NCBI RefSeq assembly: GCF_044594925.1
Contig: NZ_CP138991.1
Span: 2,542,001 to 2,606,000 of the forward strand
From: Maribacter sp044594925
GTDB lineage: Bacteria; Bacteroidota; Bacteroidia; Flavobacteriales; Flavobacteriaceae
Reading direction: 5' to 3'
Length of the DNA stretch: 64,000 nt
The notes beneath the pieces were generated by a model that was not told the origin of the DNA, made no database searches, and saw nothing but the letters and a program-made list of their open reading frames with translations. Made by a program: the position numbers and the translations under genes. Below are positions 1 to 9,241 of the stretch, one piece after another (the first letter of the stretch is position 1; every line of letters begins with the position of its first letter).

Positions 1-60
1 TACCCTAGTGTTTAATTTTTAGGATGCTGGTTTTATATAAATAACCAAATACATTTGGCA

Positions 61-1563
61 TTAACCAGCCATACTTAAAGAAGTTTCTTTAAAGTTATCT
101 TTTGATGAATTACAGACCGCACATGAATAATCTTCCGGAAGATTCGCAAAGGTAGTACCCGCAACTATACCGGCTTTTACATCACCATACATCTGGTCAT
201 ATACCGTAAAACAGGATTGACATTGGTGAACAGCTACATGTTCAACAGTTGTTTTTTTCGGAACTAACTTTTCTGTTGGTTTTACTTTACCCAGCTGTTT
301 AAAATACTTCTTACTCAACTCCATTAGTAAACCTGGAAGTTCTATTTTATCAATATCCTGAGCATAGGATATGTATTGACGGCTATTAGGATCAAAGTTT
401 TCAAAATAAAGTACATTATAGGTTGGTCGCACCTCAAAATCCATTACAATAGTAGGGGCGCTATTTTTTTCTATTATTATAGAAGAAAAATGAGAACGTT
501 TGCCCTCATCGTTACTAATACCAAAAGTAAGGCCATAGGTACTAATATCGTTTTGGTCAAAACTACGCACCAAGAATTTTTTTAGCTCCAAAGCGTCGGC
601 ATCATCGACGGGTACATGCCAATTCATCTCTAACTGGGAGTGGCGTACATTAATGCCCTTTTGCCCTAAAAAACGTTCCAGTTCTGGCCTACTTTCCTGT
701 TTAATACCTTTAACAATGAACGATTTCCATGGCGTAATACATAGTTTACCGATACTATTATCCAAACAAAAGCCACAAAACTCCTTTAAAAATTCAAGAT
801 CATATCTATTATTTCTCCAATAGAGTCCCAACCAATATTGGTCTAGCCCCATACGGTTCATACCCTCGTAATACGGAAAAGTGGTGTAGGCTATGTTCAG
901 TTCCTTTTCAATGGTTTTATTATTGGTATCTAATTTTTTGCTGATAATAAAGAACAATTCCTCTACATCTTGTATGTCTTCTTGGATGTATTCAATAGCC
1001 TTTGAAATTGCGGCAATATCCCAGCTATAAATAAGAACGGGGTAGTATGCAGAAGTTTTCCAATGAGGAAGTTTTACATTCAAGTACCAATAATCCTCGC
1101 TATCTGAAGCAATAAAATTAAGGTTTCCGCTAAATATGGGAACCAACCTTTGTTTTGGGTCGGTAATGTTTATTTTAAGTTTTGGCGAATAATCAAAGTC
1201 TTCTAAAATATACAAATACGTAGAACCTTTTAACCAATAGGTCATGTCAAAAATATCTGCGGACACATAAGAACAAACAATATTTTGATAGCTGCGCTCA
1301 CCAATTACCTTACCATTGAATTTTGATATATGTTCCAATTCTTGGGTGTTGGTATTTTGTATGGGAAACAACAAATCTTGCCGAGAACCAAAATAAACTT
1401 CCTTTAAACCTGCCGTTTCCAGCATGGAAATAATATCTTTTAATTCTCCGGGGGAGGTAACCCCTCCAGGAATTAATATGCGATGCAAATCGTCGTTCAT
1501 ATGCTTATTATTTTTTTCGCTCTTCTTCGCTGCTTGTTGATTAAAATTTTTATTAGTGGGCAC
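61..1563 (-). CDS. Rubredoxin-fused nitrite/sulfite reductase-like protein without siroheme ligands
   Basis: Probable cytoplasmic electron-transfer partner of the assimilatory nitrate or nitrite reductase. The last ~60 residues form a complete rubredoxin: CQSC near residue 448 and CAVC near residue 478, with the GD..GI..GT.F..LP.D spacing of the family, so one Fe(Cys)4 centre is expected. Residues ~28-370 resemble nitrite/sulfite reductase: a ferredoxin-like half-domain (GGVTSPGEL, then SRQDLLF), an ITPWKS stretch and a MNWHVP...YGLTF stretch. The C-x5-C and C-x3-C ligands of siroheme-[4Fe-4S] are missing, so catalysis on nitrite is unlikely. The GTG start is chosen because AAGGAG (1573-1578) lies 9 nt upstream; an ATG at 1498-1500 is the alternative. 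It follows the nitrate reductase gene on the same strand after 94 bp. Rubredoxin call firm; role inferred. Confidence 0.75.
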   Translation of the reverse strand: MPTNKNFNQQAAKKSEKNNKHMNDDLHRILIPGGVTSPGELKDIISMLETAGLKEVYFGSRQDLLFPIQNTNTQELEHISKFNGKVIGERSYQNIVCSYVSADIFDMTYWLKGSTYLYILEDFDYSPKLKINITDPKQRLVPIFSGNLNFIASDSEDYWYLNVKLPHWKTSAYYPVLIYSWDIAAISKAIEYIQEDIQDVEELFFIISKKLDTNNKTIEKELNIAYTTFPYYEGMNRMGLDQYWLGLYWRNNRYDLEFLKEFCGFCLDNSIGKLCITPWKSFIVKGIKQESRPELERFLGQKGINVRHSQLEMNWHVPVDDADALELKKFLVRSFDQNDISTYGLTFGISNDEGKRSHFSSIIIEKNSAPTIVMDFEVRPTYNVLYFENFDPNSRQYISYAQDIDKIELPGLLMELSKKYFKQLGKVKPTEKLVPKKTTVEHVAVHQCQSCFTVYDQMYGDVKAGIVAGTTFANLPEDYSCAVCNSSKDNFKETSLSMAG

Positions 1564-1657
1564 ATCCTACTTCTCCTTAGATCACCGCAAACACCTATAC
1601 GTTTTATGTTCGCTATCTTCTTTTCTACGCACCAATTCTTAACTACTATCTCTTATT

Positions 1658-4600
1658 TTAATTTAACTGCAATTGCCCATCCAATAAAACTTTTATTTCT
1701 GGTTTACAGCTACCGCAACCTAAACCTGCTCCTGTCTCTGCACATAGGGTATTAAAATCCGAACAGCCGTTGGCAATGGCGTCCAAAACATTTCCTTCCC
1801 CTACTTGACTGCAAGAACAAACCAACTTACCTTTCAACGGAACGGTATTGGAAGCACCCCTAAGCAGTTCATTACGTTTTTCAGAAAGTTCAATTTCTTC
1901 TTCAATCAATCGCTTAAATTCGGCAAACTCATTTTTGTCACCCATTAAAATGGCGCCCTTTAGGGTATCGTCCTTAACAATGCACTTTTTGTAGAAGCGT
2001 TGGCTCACATCCATCAGTATAATCTCCTCGTAACTATTATCATCTTTAGGAGCGTTCACCATTCCTATGCTACATAAATCTAGGTTTTCAAACTTGAGAA
2101 TATTCATCAAAACAGAACCTTTATAAAGACTGCTGAAATCTCCTAGTATATAATTAGCGGCTATATCTGCCTGCTGCTCAGCTGCGGATGTTATGCCAAA
2201 CAGCGCATTATTATATTCTGCAATTTCCCCTAAAGCAAAAATAGAAGGGTTACTGGTCTGCAAATAGGAATTGACCTGTACGCCGCGGCGTGTTTCCAAA
2301 TTTGCTCGTTTTGCCAATTCTATATTAGGTCGGGTACCTATAGCATAGACAATGGCATTACATTGTATGGTTCTCCCTGTTTTTAAATTAACCAATAAGG
2401 AATTAGGCGTTTCTTTTTCTTCAAACACAGTACTTACTTCATTGTCAAAATAGATTTGAATACCTCTTTCAAGAACATCCTCGGCTAAGAGTCGGCTAGC
2501 AACACGATCCAGTTGCCGCTCCATTAAACGCGGAGCGCGCTGTATAATGCTGATATTTACATGAATCTTTTTTAAAGCTGCGGCAAGTTCAAGACCCAAA
2601 AGACCTCCACCAACGATAACCACATGTTGTTCTTCTGCTGGTAGGTTGGTTTTTTTTAGGTAGTGCTTTAGCCTATCGGCATCACCACGTTCGCGCATTG
2701 TAAAACGTCCCGGAACATCCATTTTTACATCACTAGGTACAAAAGCACGACTACCTGTAGCCATAACCAACAAATCATAAGCATGTTCGGTTCCATCAGT
2801 AGCTGTAATGCTTTTTAAAATCTCGTCTATGTTTGTGATGCCTATTCCAGGGTGAAGCTGTACGTTCAATTTTTGTAATTCTCCATTTTTTAATTTTTCC
2901 AAGGCCTCCCAAGAAAGCTCATCACTTACATATTCTGGTAGTAGCACCCTGTTGTAAAAAGGGTCTTTCTCCATAGAAAAAACATGTAGTTCGTCTTTAG
3001 AATTCTTTTCTCGATACGATTGTATAAAGCGATAAGCTGCGGCTCCTGCACCAATAACTACTATTTTTTGTTCCTCTTTTTTAAACTTTTGCACTTCCAC
3101 GGCACAATACTTAAAATCGGGTTCTTTTGAAACTGGATCTACCAAATCATTGGTAATATTGTTAGCCCTACCAAAATCGTTGTTCAACACCTTACCCCAA
3201 TGCATTGGTAAGAATACCACACCTTCTCTAATGTCATTATTAACTTTTACCTTCACCTGTACCTTACCCCTGCGACTTTTAATAACAGCTATATCGCCTT
3301 CCTTAAGTTTACGCAAATAGGCATCTACGGTATTCATCTCCAAGTAGGGTTGGGGTATATGGGTAAGCAAACGTTTTACCTTTCCTGTTTTGGTCCGGGT
3401 ATGCCATTGATCGCGCACCCTTCCTGTATTTAATATCAAGGGGAAGTCTACACTAGTTTCCTCTGATTTATTGTAGAGACTTTGCGGGGCATTAAAGTGC
3501 GCCTTCTTATCATTGGTATGAAATTCAAAATCAGTAAATAAGCGCGGTGTTCCGGGATGTGTGTTATGCGGCACCGGCCATTGGAAACTACCTTCCTTTT
3601 GTAGGCGCTTATAACTAAGCCCTGAAATATCAATATTGGTGCCTTTGGTCAATAGACAATGCTCGTCATATACCTCTCTTGCACTGGTATAATCAAAACC
3701 TTTAAAACCCATAGCTTGCGCAAAACGCCATAAGATTTCTACATCGGGAAGGGCTTCTGCTGGTGGATCTATAACTTTGGGTAAATAACTGATACGCCTT
3801 TCTGAATTCGTCATGGTCCCCTCCTTTTCTAACCATCCCGCAGCGGGCAAAAGAAGGTCGGCATATTTCGTGGTTTCCGATTTATACGATATGTCTTGCA
3901 CTACTACAAAAGCAGCATTTTTTAATGCGCGTTCTACTTTGTGCGCGTTGGGCATACTTACCACAGGATTTGTGCAAATAATCCAAATGGCTTTTAGTTT
4001 TCCACTTTCCAAGGCATCGAACATTTCGGTAGCCGTATAGCCTGGTTCCGCTTTTATTTCTTTTCCTCCCCAAAAATCGGACACCTCTTTTCTATGGATA
4101 GGATTCCCTAAATCTTTATGTGCTGCCAACAAATTGGCCATGCCCCCTACTTCCCGACCGCCCATAGCATTGGGTTGCCCTGTTAATGAAAACGGACCAC
4201 AGCCCGGCTTTCCAATCTGCCCTGTTAGTAAGGATAAGTTTAACAGCGATACGTTTTTAGGCACCCCAATAACACTTTGGTTAAGCCCCATGGTCCACAT
4301 GCTCAAAAACTTACTTGCCTCACCAATATACTGTGCAGCTTTTCGAATTTCCGAAGCGGTAATACCGCACTTTTCTGCCGCTTGCCGTATGGAAAGTGAA
4401 AAGGCCATGTCTTTTACCGCTTCAAAATTTACGGTATGCTTTTTTATGAAAGACTTGTCTATTTTTCGTTTTTCTATGAGCCATCGGGCAATGGCGTTAA
4501 AAAGAATAACATCTGTACCGGGAAGTATTTGCAAATGTAAATCTGCCGCAGCGGCTGTTTGCGTTTTTCGGGGGTCTACTACAATAACTTTTACTTCTGA

Positions 4601-5191
4601 ATGTTCTGCTTTGTGCTGTTCCAAACGTCGATATAAGATTGGATGACACCAAGCAGGGTTGGCCCCTGCAATCAAAAATGTATCTGCCAGTTCTATATCC
4701 GCATAGGAAATAGGAACGGAGTCCTCCCCTACTGTTTTTTTATACCCCACCACCGCTGAACTCATACACAAACGGGAGTTGGTGTCGATATTATTACTGC
4801 CTATAAAACCTTTAATAATTTTGTTGGCAAGATAATACTCCTCGGTAAGGCATTGTCCGGAAACATAAAAACCTACACTATCTGGCCCGTGCTTGGCTAT
4901 AATACTCTTAAAGACAGCAGCCGCACGTTCAAAAGCGGTATCCCAAGAAACTTTTTGCAGAGGATGGTTTCTGCTCCAGCGCATTTCTGGATGTAGTATA
5001 CGATCAGTGGTATCCTGTGCTACGTAGTTCAAGTTTCTACCTTTGGAGCATAGCATACCCTTATTCGAAGGGTAGTCCGGGTCGCCTTCTACCGAAATGA
5101 CCCCCTTGGCATCTACCGTTACGTCAATACCACAACCTACACCACAGTAGGAACAAATTGTTTTCTCTATTTTCTTTTTCCGCATACCCAT
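1658..5191 (-). CDS. nasA: Assimilatory nitrate reductase, NasA fused to a NirB/NasC-like FAD reductase
   Basis: Reduces nitrate to nitrite in the cytoplasm. The N-terminal ~690 residues are a Mo-bisMGD oxidoreductase with an N-terminal [4Fe-4S] site (CSYCGVGC at residues ~13-20, fourth Cys in MLCSKG near 48). From ~708 a second protein is fused: an FAD-binding GAGAAA motif, an NAD(P)-binding GGGLLGLE motif near 857, then a terminal BFD-like [2Fe-2S] domain (CSC near 1123, CGSC near 1156). At 1177 residues it is about 300-450 longer than stand-alone NasA and looks like NasC and NasA in one chain, taking electrons from NAD(P)H directly. No signal peptide, so assimilatory rather than periplasmic. 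A perfect palindrome (5225-5240) lies 33 bp upstream. The start MGMRKKK could be either Met. Confidence 0.93.
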   Translation of the reverse strand: MGMRKKKIEKTICSYCGVGCGIDVTVDAKGVISVEGDPDYPSNKGMLCSKGRNLNYVAQDTTDRILHPEMRWSRNHPLQKVSWDTAFERAAAVFKSIIAKHGPDSVGFYVSGQCLTEEYYLANKIIKGFIGSNNIDTNSRLCMSSAVVGYKKTVGEDSVPISYADIELADTFLIAGANPAWCHPILYRRLEQHKAEHSEVKVIVVDPRKTQTAAAADLHLQILPGTDVILFNAIARWLIEKRKIDKSFIKKHTVNFEAVKDMAFSLSIRQAAEKCGITASEIRKAAQYIGEASKFLSMWTMGLNQSVIGVPKNVSLLNLSLLTGQIGKPGCGPFSLTGQPNAMGGREVGGMANLLAAHKDLGNPIHRKEVSDFWGGKEIKAEPGYTATEMFDALESGKLKAIWIICTNPVVSMPNAHKVERALKNAAFVVVQDISYKSETTKYADLLLPAAGWLEKEGTMTNSERRISYLPKVIDPPAEALPDVEILWRFAQAMGFKGFDYTSAREVYDEHCLLTKGTNIDISGLSYKRLQKEGSFQWPVPHNTHPGTPRLFTDFEFHTNDKKAHFNAPQSLYNKSEETSVDFPLILNTGRVRDQWHTRTKTGKVKRLLTHIPQPYLEMNTVDAYLRKLKEGDIAVIKSRRGKVQVKVKVNNDIREGVVFLPMHWGKVLNNDFGRANNITNDLVDPVSKEPDFKYCAVEVQKFKKEEQKIVVIGAGAAAYRFIQSYREKNSKDELHVFSMEKDPFYNRVLLPEYVSDELSWEALEKLKNGELQKLNVQLHPGIGITNIDEILKSITATDGTEHAYDLLVMATGSRAFVPSDVKMDVPGRFTMRERGDADRLKHYLKKTNLPAEEQHVVIVGGGLLGLELAAALKKIHVNISIIQRAPRLMERQLDRVASRLLAEDVLERGIQIYFDNEVSTVFEEKETPNSLLVNLKTGRTIQCNAIVYAIGTRPNIELAKRANLETRRGVQVNSYLQTSNPSIFALGEIAEYNNALFGITSAAEQQADIAANYILGDFSSLYKGSVLMNILKFENLDLCSIGMVNAPKDDNSYEEIILMDVSQRFYKKCIVKDDTLKGAILMGDKNEFAEFKRLIEEEIELSEKRNELLRGASNTVPLKGKLVCSCSQVGEGNVLDAIANGCSDFNTLCAETGAGLGCGSCKPEIKVLLDGQLQLN

Positions 5192-5513
5192 AACTCTTCA
5201 ATAGCAGTATGCAAATTAGAAAATTACGTATATATACGTAGCCATAATATGATAATAGTTTCGGTAATTTTTTGCGGATTAATGATAAATCAAGACGCCC
5301 TACTTCACTTTCCTCACGCTTAATCGAGTCAAAATTTAATCTCTACCTGTGCACAGACCTAGTAAATCCAACCCTAGTGGGTCATTAGACAAAAAAAAAT
5401 ATACTTGTTCATGATGAATCAAGTTTTCTCTTGATCAGAAGAACCCCTTGCAAATGAACAATTACCATACTATTTTTGTATATCATTTCTAACCAGTTAA
5501 TTATAGCTATAAT
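5192..5513. other. Intergenic region between divergent nasA and CBM48-HhH genes
   Basis: No gene seen in this 322-bp stretch. It holds the 16-bp palindrome 34-49 bases from the nasA start, and a weak hairpin around 5418-5442 (ATCAAG/CTTGAT arms). Both divergent promoters must lie here, but I cannot place their elements reliably. Confidence 0.6.
5225..5240 (-). promoter_or_regulatory. Palindromic operator candidate upstream of nasA (NarL-like 7-2-7 box)
   Basis: TACGTATATATACGTA is a perfect 16-bp palindrome. The same arms, TACGTAT-N2-ATACGTA, occur between cobA and nirB and, imperfectly, before nrtA. The geometry matches the NarL 7-2-7 operator (TACYYMT-N2-AKRRGTA) with one mismatch per heptamer. 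Seen directly: the palindrome. Inferred: binding by the response regulator encoded at 8466-9134. Confidence 0.6.
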
Positions 5514-6161
5514 ATGGGATTAAAAAAACAGTCGAAAGATAAAGGCTCATACACTCTAGTAACCTTTACGATTAAGAAAAATGAAGCCCCCAGCACAGCA
5601 AACGTTTTGCTCTTGGGAGATTTCAACAATTGGCAAACAAACGATAGTGACTGCCAAATGAAAAAAGAAGGTGCGTCATACACCAAAAGTGTAAAATTAG
5701 AAAATGGAAAACGCTACGAGTTCCGGTACCTAAGTGAAGATAAAGGTTGGTTTAACGACCATGCCGCAGATGCTTATGTGCCTTCTCCATATGAAGGAAT
5801 AGATAATAGTGTGGTTGATTTAACCGCAGTGAAGGCCAAAAAGAAAACGGTAAAAAAAGCTCCCACAAAGCCAGCAAAGAAAACTGTGGCAAAAGCAGTA
5901 AAAAAAACAAAAAAGGACGACCTGAAGAAGATTGAAGGAATAGGTCCTAAGATTGCCACTATCCTAACCGGAAAAGGTATTGGCACGTTTAAAAAATTAG
6001 GGGCTTCTTCTGTTAAAACCCTTGAAGATATTCTTCTGGAAGCCGGTCCACGTTACAGAATGCATAAACCTGGTTCTTGGCCCAAACAGGCTAAGTTGGC
6101 CGATGCAGGCAAATGGGATCAATTAAAGAAACTACAGGATAAATTAAATGGAGGGAAATAA
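5514..6161 (+). CDS. CBM48-like domain joined by a Lys-rich linker to a helix-hairpin-helix domain
   Basis: Unassigned function. Residues ~15-100 look like an isoamylase-type early-set/CBM48 glycan-binding fold (LLGDFNNW, YEFRYL..DKGWFNDHAADAYVPSP). Residues ~104-140 are a basic linker rich in K, A, P and T (repeated KKTV, PAKK), like histone H1-type tails. Residues ~141-215 carry a helix-hairpin-helix (LKKIEGIGPKIATIL) followed by ETAGPRYRMH-like sequence, typical of HhH/DUF4332-like DNA-binding modules. It has no signal peptide, so it is cytoplasmic. The GH13 amylase gene lies just downstream, convergent. The basic linker plus HhH suggests nucleic-acid contact; glycan binding is inferred from the fold alone. 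A strong terminator follows. Confidence 0.75.
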   Translation: MGLKKQSKDKGSYTLVTFTIKKNEAPSTANVLLLGDFNNWQTNDSDCQMKKEGASYTKSVKLENGKRYEFRYLSEDKGWFNDHAADAYVPSPYEGIDNSVVDLTAVKAKKKTVKKAPTKPAKKTVAKAVKKTKKDDLKKIEGIGPKIATILTGKGIGTFKKLGASSVKTLEDILLEAGPRYRMHKPGSWPKQAKLADAGKWDQLKKLQDKLNGGK

Positions 6162-6180
6162 GCTTTCTCTTACAACGCAA

Positions 6181-6209
6181 AAACCTCAAGTGAATACTTG
6201 AGGTTTTTT
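6181..6209 (+). terminator. Rho-independent terminator after the CBM48-HhH gene
   Basis: Perfect 11-bp stem AAACCTCAAGT / ACTTGAGGTTT with a GAAT loop, followed by a T-run. It lies 20 bases after the stop codon of the plus-strand gene. Confidence 0.9.
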
Positions 6210-6301
6210 GTTTCAAGAAATCTACAGCGAGGTGTTATGCCCTTTATCAGCACCAATAAATTAAGGCTTATAATGCAATCTCTAAAACATATACATGATT
6301 G

Positions 6302-7651
6302 TTATGTCAAGGGAGCTAAGACCCTACCCCACCAAGAAGGAACTTCTAAATAAAGAAAACCCTCTTTAACCTGGCAAGTATATTCTTTGTTCAAAATATC
6401 TATGTAATGGCTAGCGGTATAATCCTGTATGGGAATTTTAAGCATTACAGCATGTCTTGAGGCATTGATGACACATATCACAAAATCATCATTCATAGCG
6501 CGCATAAATACAAACTGTTCCTTACACACCAGCAGCTCTTGATACGCCCCTTTTTGCAAACAAACCTTGGCTTTACGCATTGCTGTAAATTGTTTTATAG
6601 CATCTAAAAGCAATGGGTGCTTTGCTTGTTCATCAAAATTTTGAAGATTAATTTCAGGGCGCAATGCATCATGTTTCCCATTCGTTATTTTGCCCTCAAA
6701 ACCCCATTCGCTCCCATTATAAATCGCTGGAATTCCGGGCAGCGTAAACAACAACAGGTATAACGGAAAAAGATGCCCTGGTTCCGCTAAGGCACTTGCG
6801 GCGCGACCTACATCATGATTATCCACAAAGGAATACATTGTAATGTCTCTGTAAATTCCTTTGGTACCGAATTGGCGTTTTAGTATGCCGGCGATATGAC
6901 CAAAATCACGCTGATTAAAGCTATCATTCAGAGGGGCATGGTACTCGTAGTTGGTTACACAGTCCAGCATACCTTGCGTGGCCCATTCCCTATAATCCCC
7001 GAACACGACTTCGCCCAACAACCAGAAATCAGACTTTTTGGTTTTACAAAAAGTAGTCAGCTCCTTCAAAAAAACCAAATCGATCACATCTGCGGCATCC
7101 AAACGCAATCCGTCTATTTGGTACTGGTCTATCCAAGTTGCTACAACAGAAAATAGATGTGCCTGTACCTCTTTATTTTTTAGGTTGAATTCCACCAATT
7201 GGTAATGCCCATGCCAACCATCATAGGTGAAACCATCACCATGTTTACCATTTTTGGAAAAATCTAGATTAGAAAACCAGTCTCTGTATTTGGAATCCTT
7301 GCCCTTTTCTTGAAGGTCTTTAAAGGCCCAAAAATCGCGTCCCACATGATTAAACACGCCATCAAATAACACCTTAATACCCAAATCATGTGCTTTGATT
7401 ACTAATTGTTTTAGCTGGGTATTCGTTCCCAAACGCCGGTCTACCTGAAGATAGTCTGCCGTATCGTAGCCATGTGAGGTAGATTCAAAAACAGGACCCA
7501 AATAAAGTGCCGTGCAGCCCAAGACTACGAGATGTTCTAACCATGGTAATAACTTTTTTAGTTTTTTAGTAGGAGCGGATTCAAAATCATTTTCCTTTGC
7601 AGCACCAACAAGGCCCAAAGGATAGATATGATAAAAAATTTGGTTTTGCAT
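6302..7651 (-). CDS. GH13 alpha-amylase family glycosidase (cytoplasmic)
   Basis: Acts on alpha-glucans or maltodextrins. The (beta/alpha)8 barrel of family GH13 is evident: FDGVFNHVG (region I), DGLRLDAAD with the nucleophile Asp near residue 184 (region II), LGEVVFGD with the acid/base Glu near 214 (region III) and SFVDNHDVGR near 277 (region IV). Its 449 residues are on the short side for GH13, with a small C-terminal beta domain. It has no signal peptide, so it acts inside the cell. It lies 7 bp after the gene at 7659-8246 and is probably co-transcribed. Exact substrate cannot be read from sequence. Confidence 0.92.
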   Translation of the reverse strand: MQNQIFYHIYPLGLVGAAKENDFESAPTKKLKKLLPWLEHLVVLGCTALYLGPVFESTSHGYDTADYLQVDRRLGTNTQLKQLVIKAHDLGIKVLFDGVFNHVGRDFWAFKDLQEKGKDSKYRDWFSNLDFSKNGKHGDGFTYDGWHGHYQLVEFNLKNKEVQAHLFSVVATWIDQYQIDGLRLDAADVIDLVFLKELTTFCKTKKSDFWLLGEVVFGDYREWATQGMLDCVTNYEYHAPLNDSFNQRDFGHIAGILKRQFGTKGIYRDITMYSFVDNHDVGRAASALAEPGHLFPLYLLLFTLPGIPAIYNGSEWGFEGKITNGKHDALRPEINLQNFDEQAKHPLLLDAIKQFTAMRKAKVCLQKGAYQELLVCKEQFVFMRAMNDDFVICVINASRHAVMLKIPIQDYTASHYIDILNKEYTCQVKEGFLYLEVPSWWGRVLAPLT

Positions 7652-7658
7652 TGGGGGA

Positions 7659-8246
7659 TTAGTAATACAATCTAAAGTCCAGTAATTTACAAAGATTAAA
7701 ATGTTTTTGAAATAGCAGCTCTACAACTTCTTTAAAATCATCATTCTCTTGGTACAAACCAAAAAAGACCCTGTCCAAGGTAGTTGCGCTGGCGATTTCG
7801 CCTAAGGCGGCACCGTAACCCGAAATAGCTCTGGCTCCGGTAACATCTAAAAAATACTGCGATTCTTCATCAGTTAAATCTAAAATTTTCTGATTTGCAA
7901 TATGAATTAATTTACCCTGCATTTTCCCCTCAAAGAGTTCTGCTACCTCCTCAATAATATAGTAATAGTTGTTGAGCAGAATGCTATTTGGTTCTCCCGG
8001 TACAACCAGATAAATAATCTCATAATCCTTGAAATGGTGATCATCATACAACAAGGTATTTACACTCTCTTCTAAACCTTCAATAGTATCACAGGCCTTA
8101 TAAATACTAGCGATATTTTGTTTTAGGGCTATATCTTCCAAGGTTTTTACCACAGCTGTGGTGGTGGCATCGTCTATATCTGGAATGGCTTCAAGACAGA
8201 AAATAAACTTTTCCATCTCCGTTTCAACCAATTTTAGTTTATCCAT
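7659..8246 (-). CDS. Conserved hypothetical protein, possibly DUF6642-like
   Basis: A 195-residue soluble protein with no signal peptide or membrane segment. The stretch MEKFIFCLEAIPDID followed by a 'YKACDTIEGLEE...YEIIYLVVPGEPNSI' core recalls the DUF6642 family of Bacteroidota (a Rossmann-like, possibly caspase-fold domain), but I cannot confirm this. The rest (LTDEESQYFLDVTGARAISGYGAAL) has a TGA..ISGYG motif that could be part of an active site. Met11 (ATG at 8214-8216) is a plausible alternative start since the conserved part begins there. It is upstream of and nearly contiguous with the GH13 gene, so it may belong to the same operon. Confidence 0.6.
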   Translation of the reverse strand: MDKLKLVETEMEKFIFCLEAIPDIDDATTTAVVKTLEDIALKQNIASIYKACDTIEGLEESVNTLLYDDHHFKDYEIIYLVVPGEPNSILLNNYYYIIEEVAELFEGKMQGKLIHIANQKILDLTDEESQYFLDVTGARAISGYGAALGEIASATTLDRVFFGLYQENDDFKEVVELLFQKHFNLCKLLDFRLYY

Positions 8247-8465
8247 AGCTCACAAAATTCTACCTTTAACAACTGCACAAATAAATCAGGAAACCTTTTA
8301 AGAATAAACTAGTGGCTTTTATGATTTAATTACGTTTTACATCATGTGCGGGTGCAGTTTATATACTGATCTAGATTTAAAACCCCTACACTTTTTAAGA
8401 GGTTCATTTATTTTTTCGAATCCCAAAATGAATCTAATCTAGATAATTAACAGAGCCTATTTTCT

Positions 8466-9134
8466 TTATATCAAACCAAACTCCTGAGCCTTTTTGGAGA
8501 GATCCATCAGGTTTTTAACTTCCATTTTGCGCATGAGATTAAAGCGGTGGGTTTCTACGGTACGTTTACTGTTCTGAAGTTTTTCAGAAATCTGTTGATT
8601 GGTGAGTCCGGATAAGACCAATTCCAACACCTGAATTTCTTTATTGGTGAGGTCAAAGGGTTTGTTGGTGCGGGTATCCGACTTCGGGTTTTCCAAGGTG
8701 GTGGTAGTTGGGTTCAATAAATGGTTCACCAGCACATTGGAGATATCACCACTATAGTATTTGTCCCCGCCCTGTACCGCATGAATAGCCTTTATGAATT
8801 CCGTTTTCCCCGTATCTTTGAGCAAATAGCCCTTGGCACCAGCCGATACCGATTGAAGAATATATTCTTCAGAATCGTGCATTGAAAGTATAATGCACTT
8901 GGTATTGGAATCGGAAGCGCTTAGTTCTTGAACCACCTCAATACCGGTCATTTTGGGCATACGAATATCAATAATCAGAACATCCGGATTTGTCTCTTTA
9001 ACCAAGGTCAATGCCTCCGTACCATCCGCGCCTTCTCCGATAACATTCAAATCTTCTTCACTTTCCAATAGGGCACGGATACCATCGCGTACCAAAGAAT
9101 GGTCATCTACTAAAACTATTTTAATCTGGTTCAA
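8466..9134 (-). CDS. NarL/FixJ-family response regulator, likely partner of the NarX-like kinase
   Basis: DNA-binding two-component regulator. The receiver domain spans residues 4-135 with acidic pocket D10/D11, phospho-acceptor D56 (LIIDIRMP), a Ser/Thr switch region (ILSM) and the Lys near 105 (LLKD). A LuxR-type helix-turn-helix covers ~157-215 (LTNKEIQVLELVLSGLTNQQISEKL...KRTVETHRFNLMRKM). The HisKA_3-type kinase at 19748-21589 belongs to the family that normally pairs with this class, and it is the only such kinase in the window. Its location inside the nitrate island, downstream of the nrt operon on the same strand, supports a nitrate/nitrite role. The pairing is inference. Good target candidates are the palindromes near nasA, nrtA and cobA/nirB. 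Confidence 0.9.
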   Translation of the reverse strand: MNQIKIVLVDDHSLVRDGIRALLESEEDLNVIGEGADGTEALTLVKETNPDVLIIDIRMPKMTGIEVVQELSASDSNTKCIILSMHDSEEYILQSVSAGAKGYLLKDTGKTEFIKAIHAVQGGDKYYSGDISNVLVNHLLNPTTTTLENPKSDTRTNKPFDLTNKEIQVLELVLSGLTNQQISEKLQNSKRTVETHRFNLMRKMEVKNLMDLSKKAQEFGLI

Positions 9135-9193
9135 AATATACCTAATTATACGAACAAATATAGGTTAGTAAGGACGAAGTGTCAAGTTAAAAA

Positions 9194-9241
9194 TTGATGG
9201 TTGATGGTTGATGGTTGATGGTTGATGGTTGATGTTGATGG
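9194..9241 (+). repeat. Heptanucleotide tandem repeat (TTGATGG)
   Basis: Five perfect head-to-tail TTGATGG units (9194-9228), then TTGATG and one more TTGATGG. It lies between the porin gene and the response regulator gene, 60-107 bases upstream of the latter's start. The 7-base period makes slippage likely. A two-copy remnant of the same motif is seen at about 12412-12424. Confidence 0.9.

Noticed and set aside
9194..9241. CRISPR-like array
   Set aside because: Units are 7 bases and contiguous without spacers; it is a simple tandem repeat.
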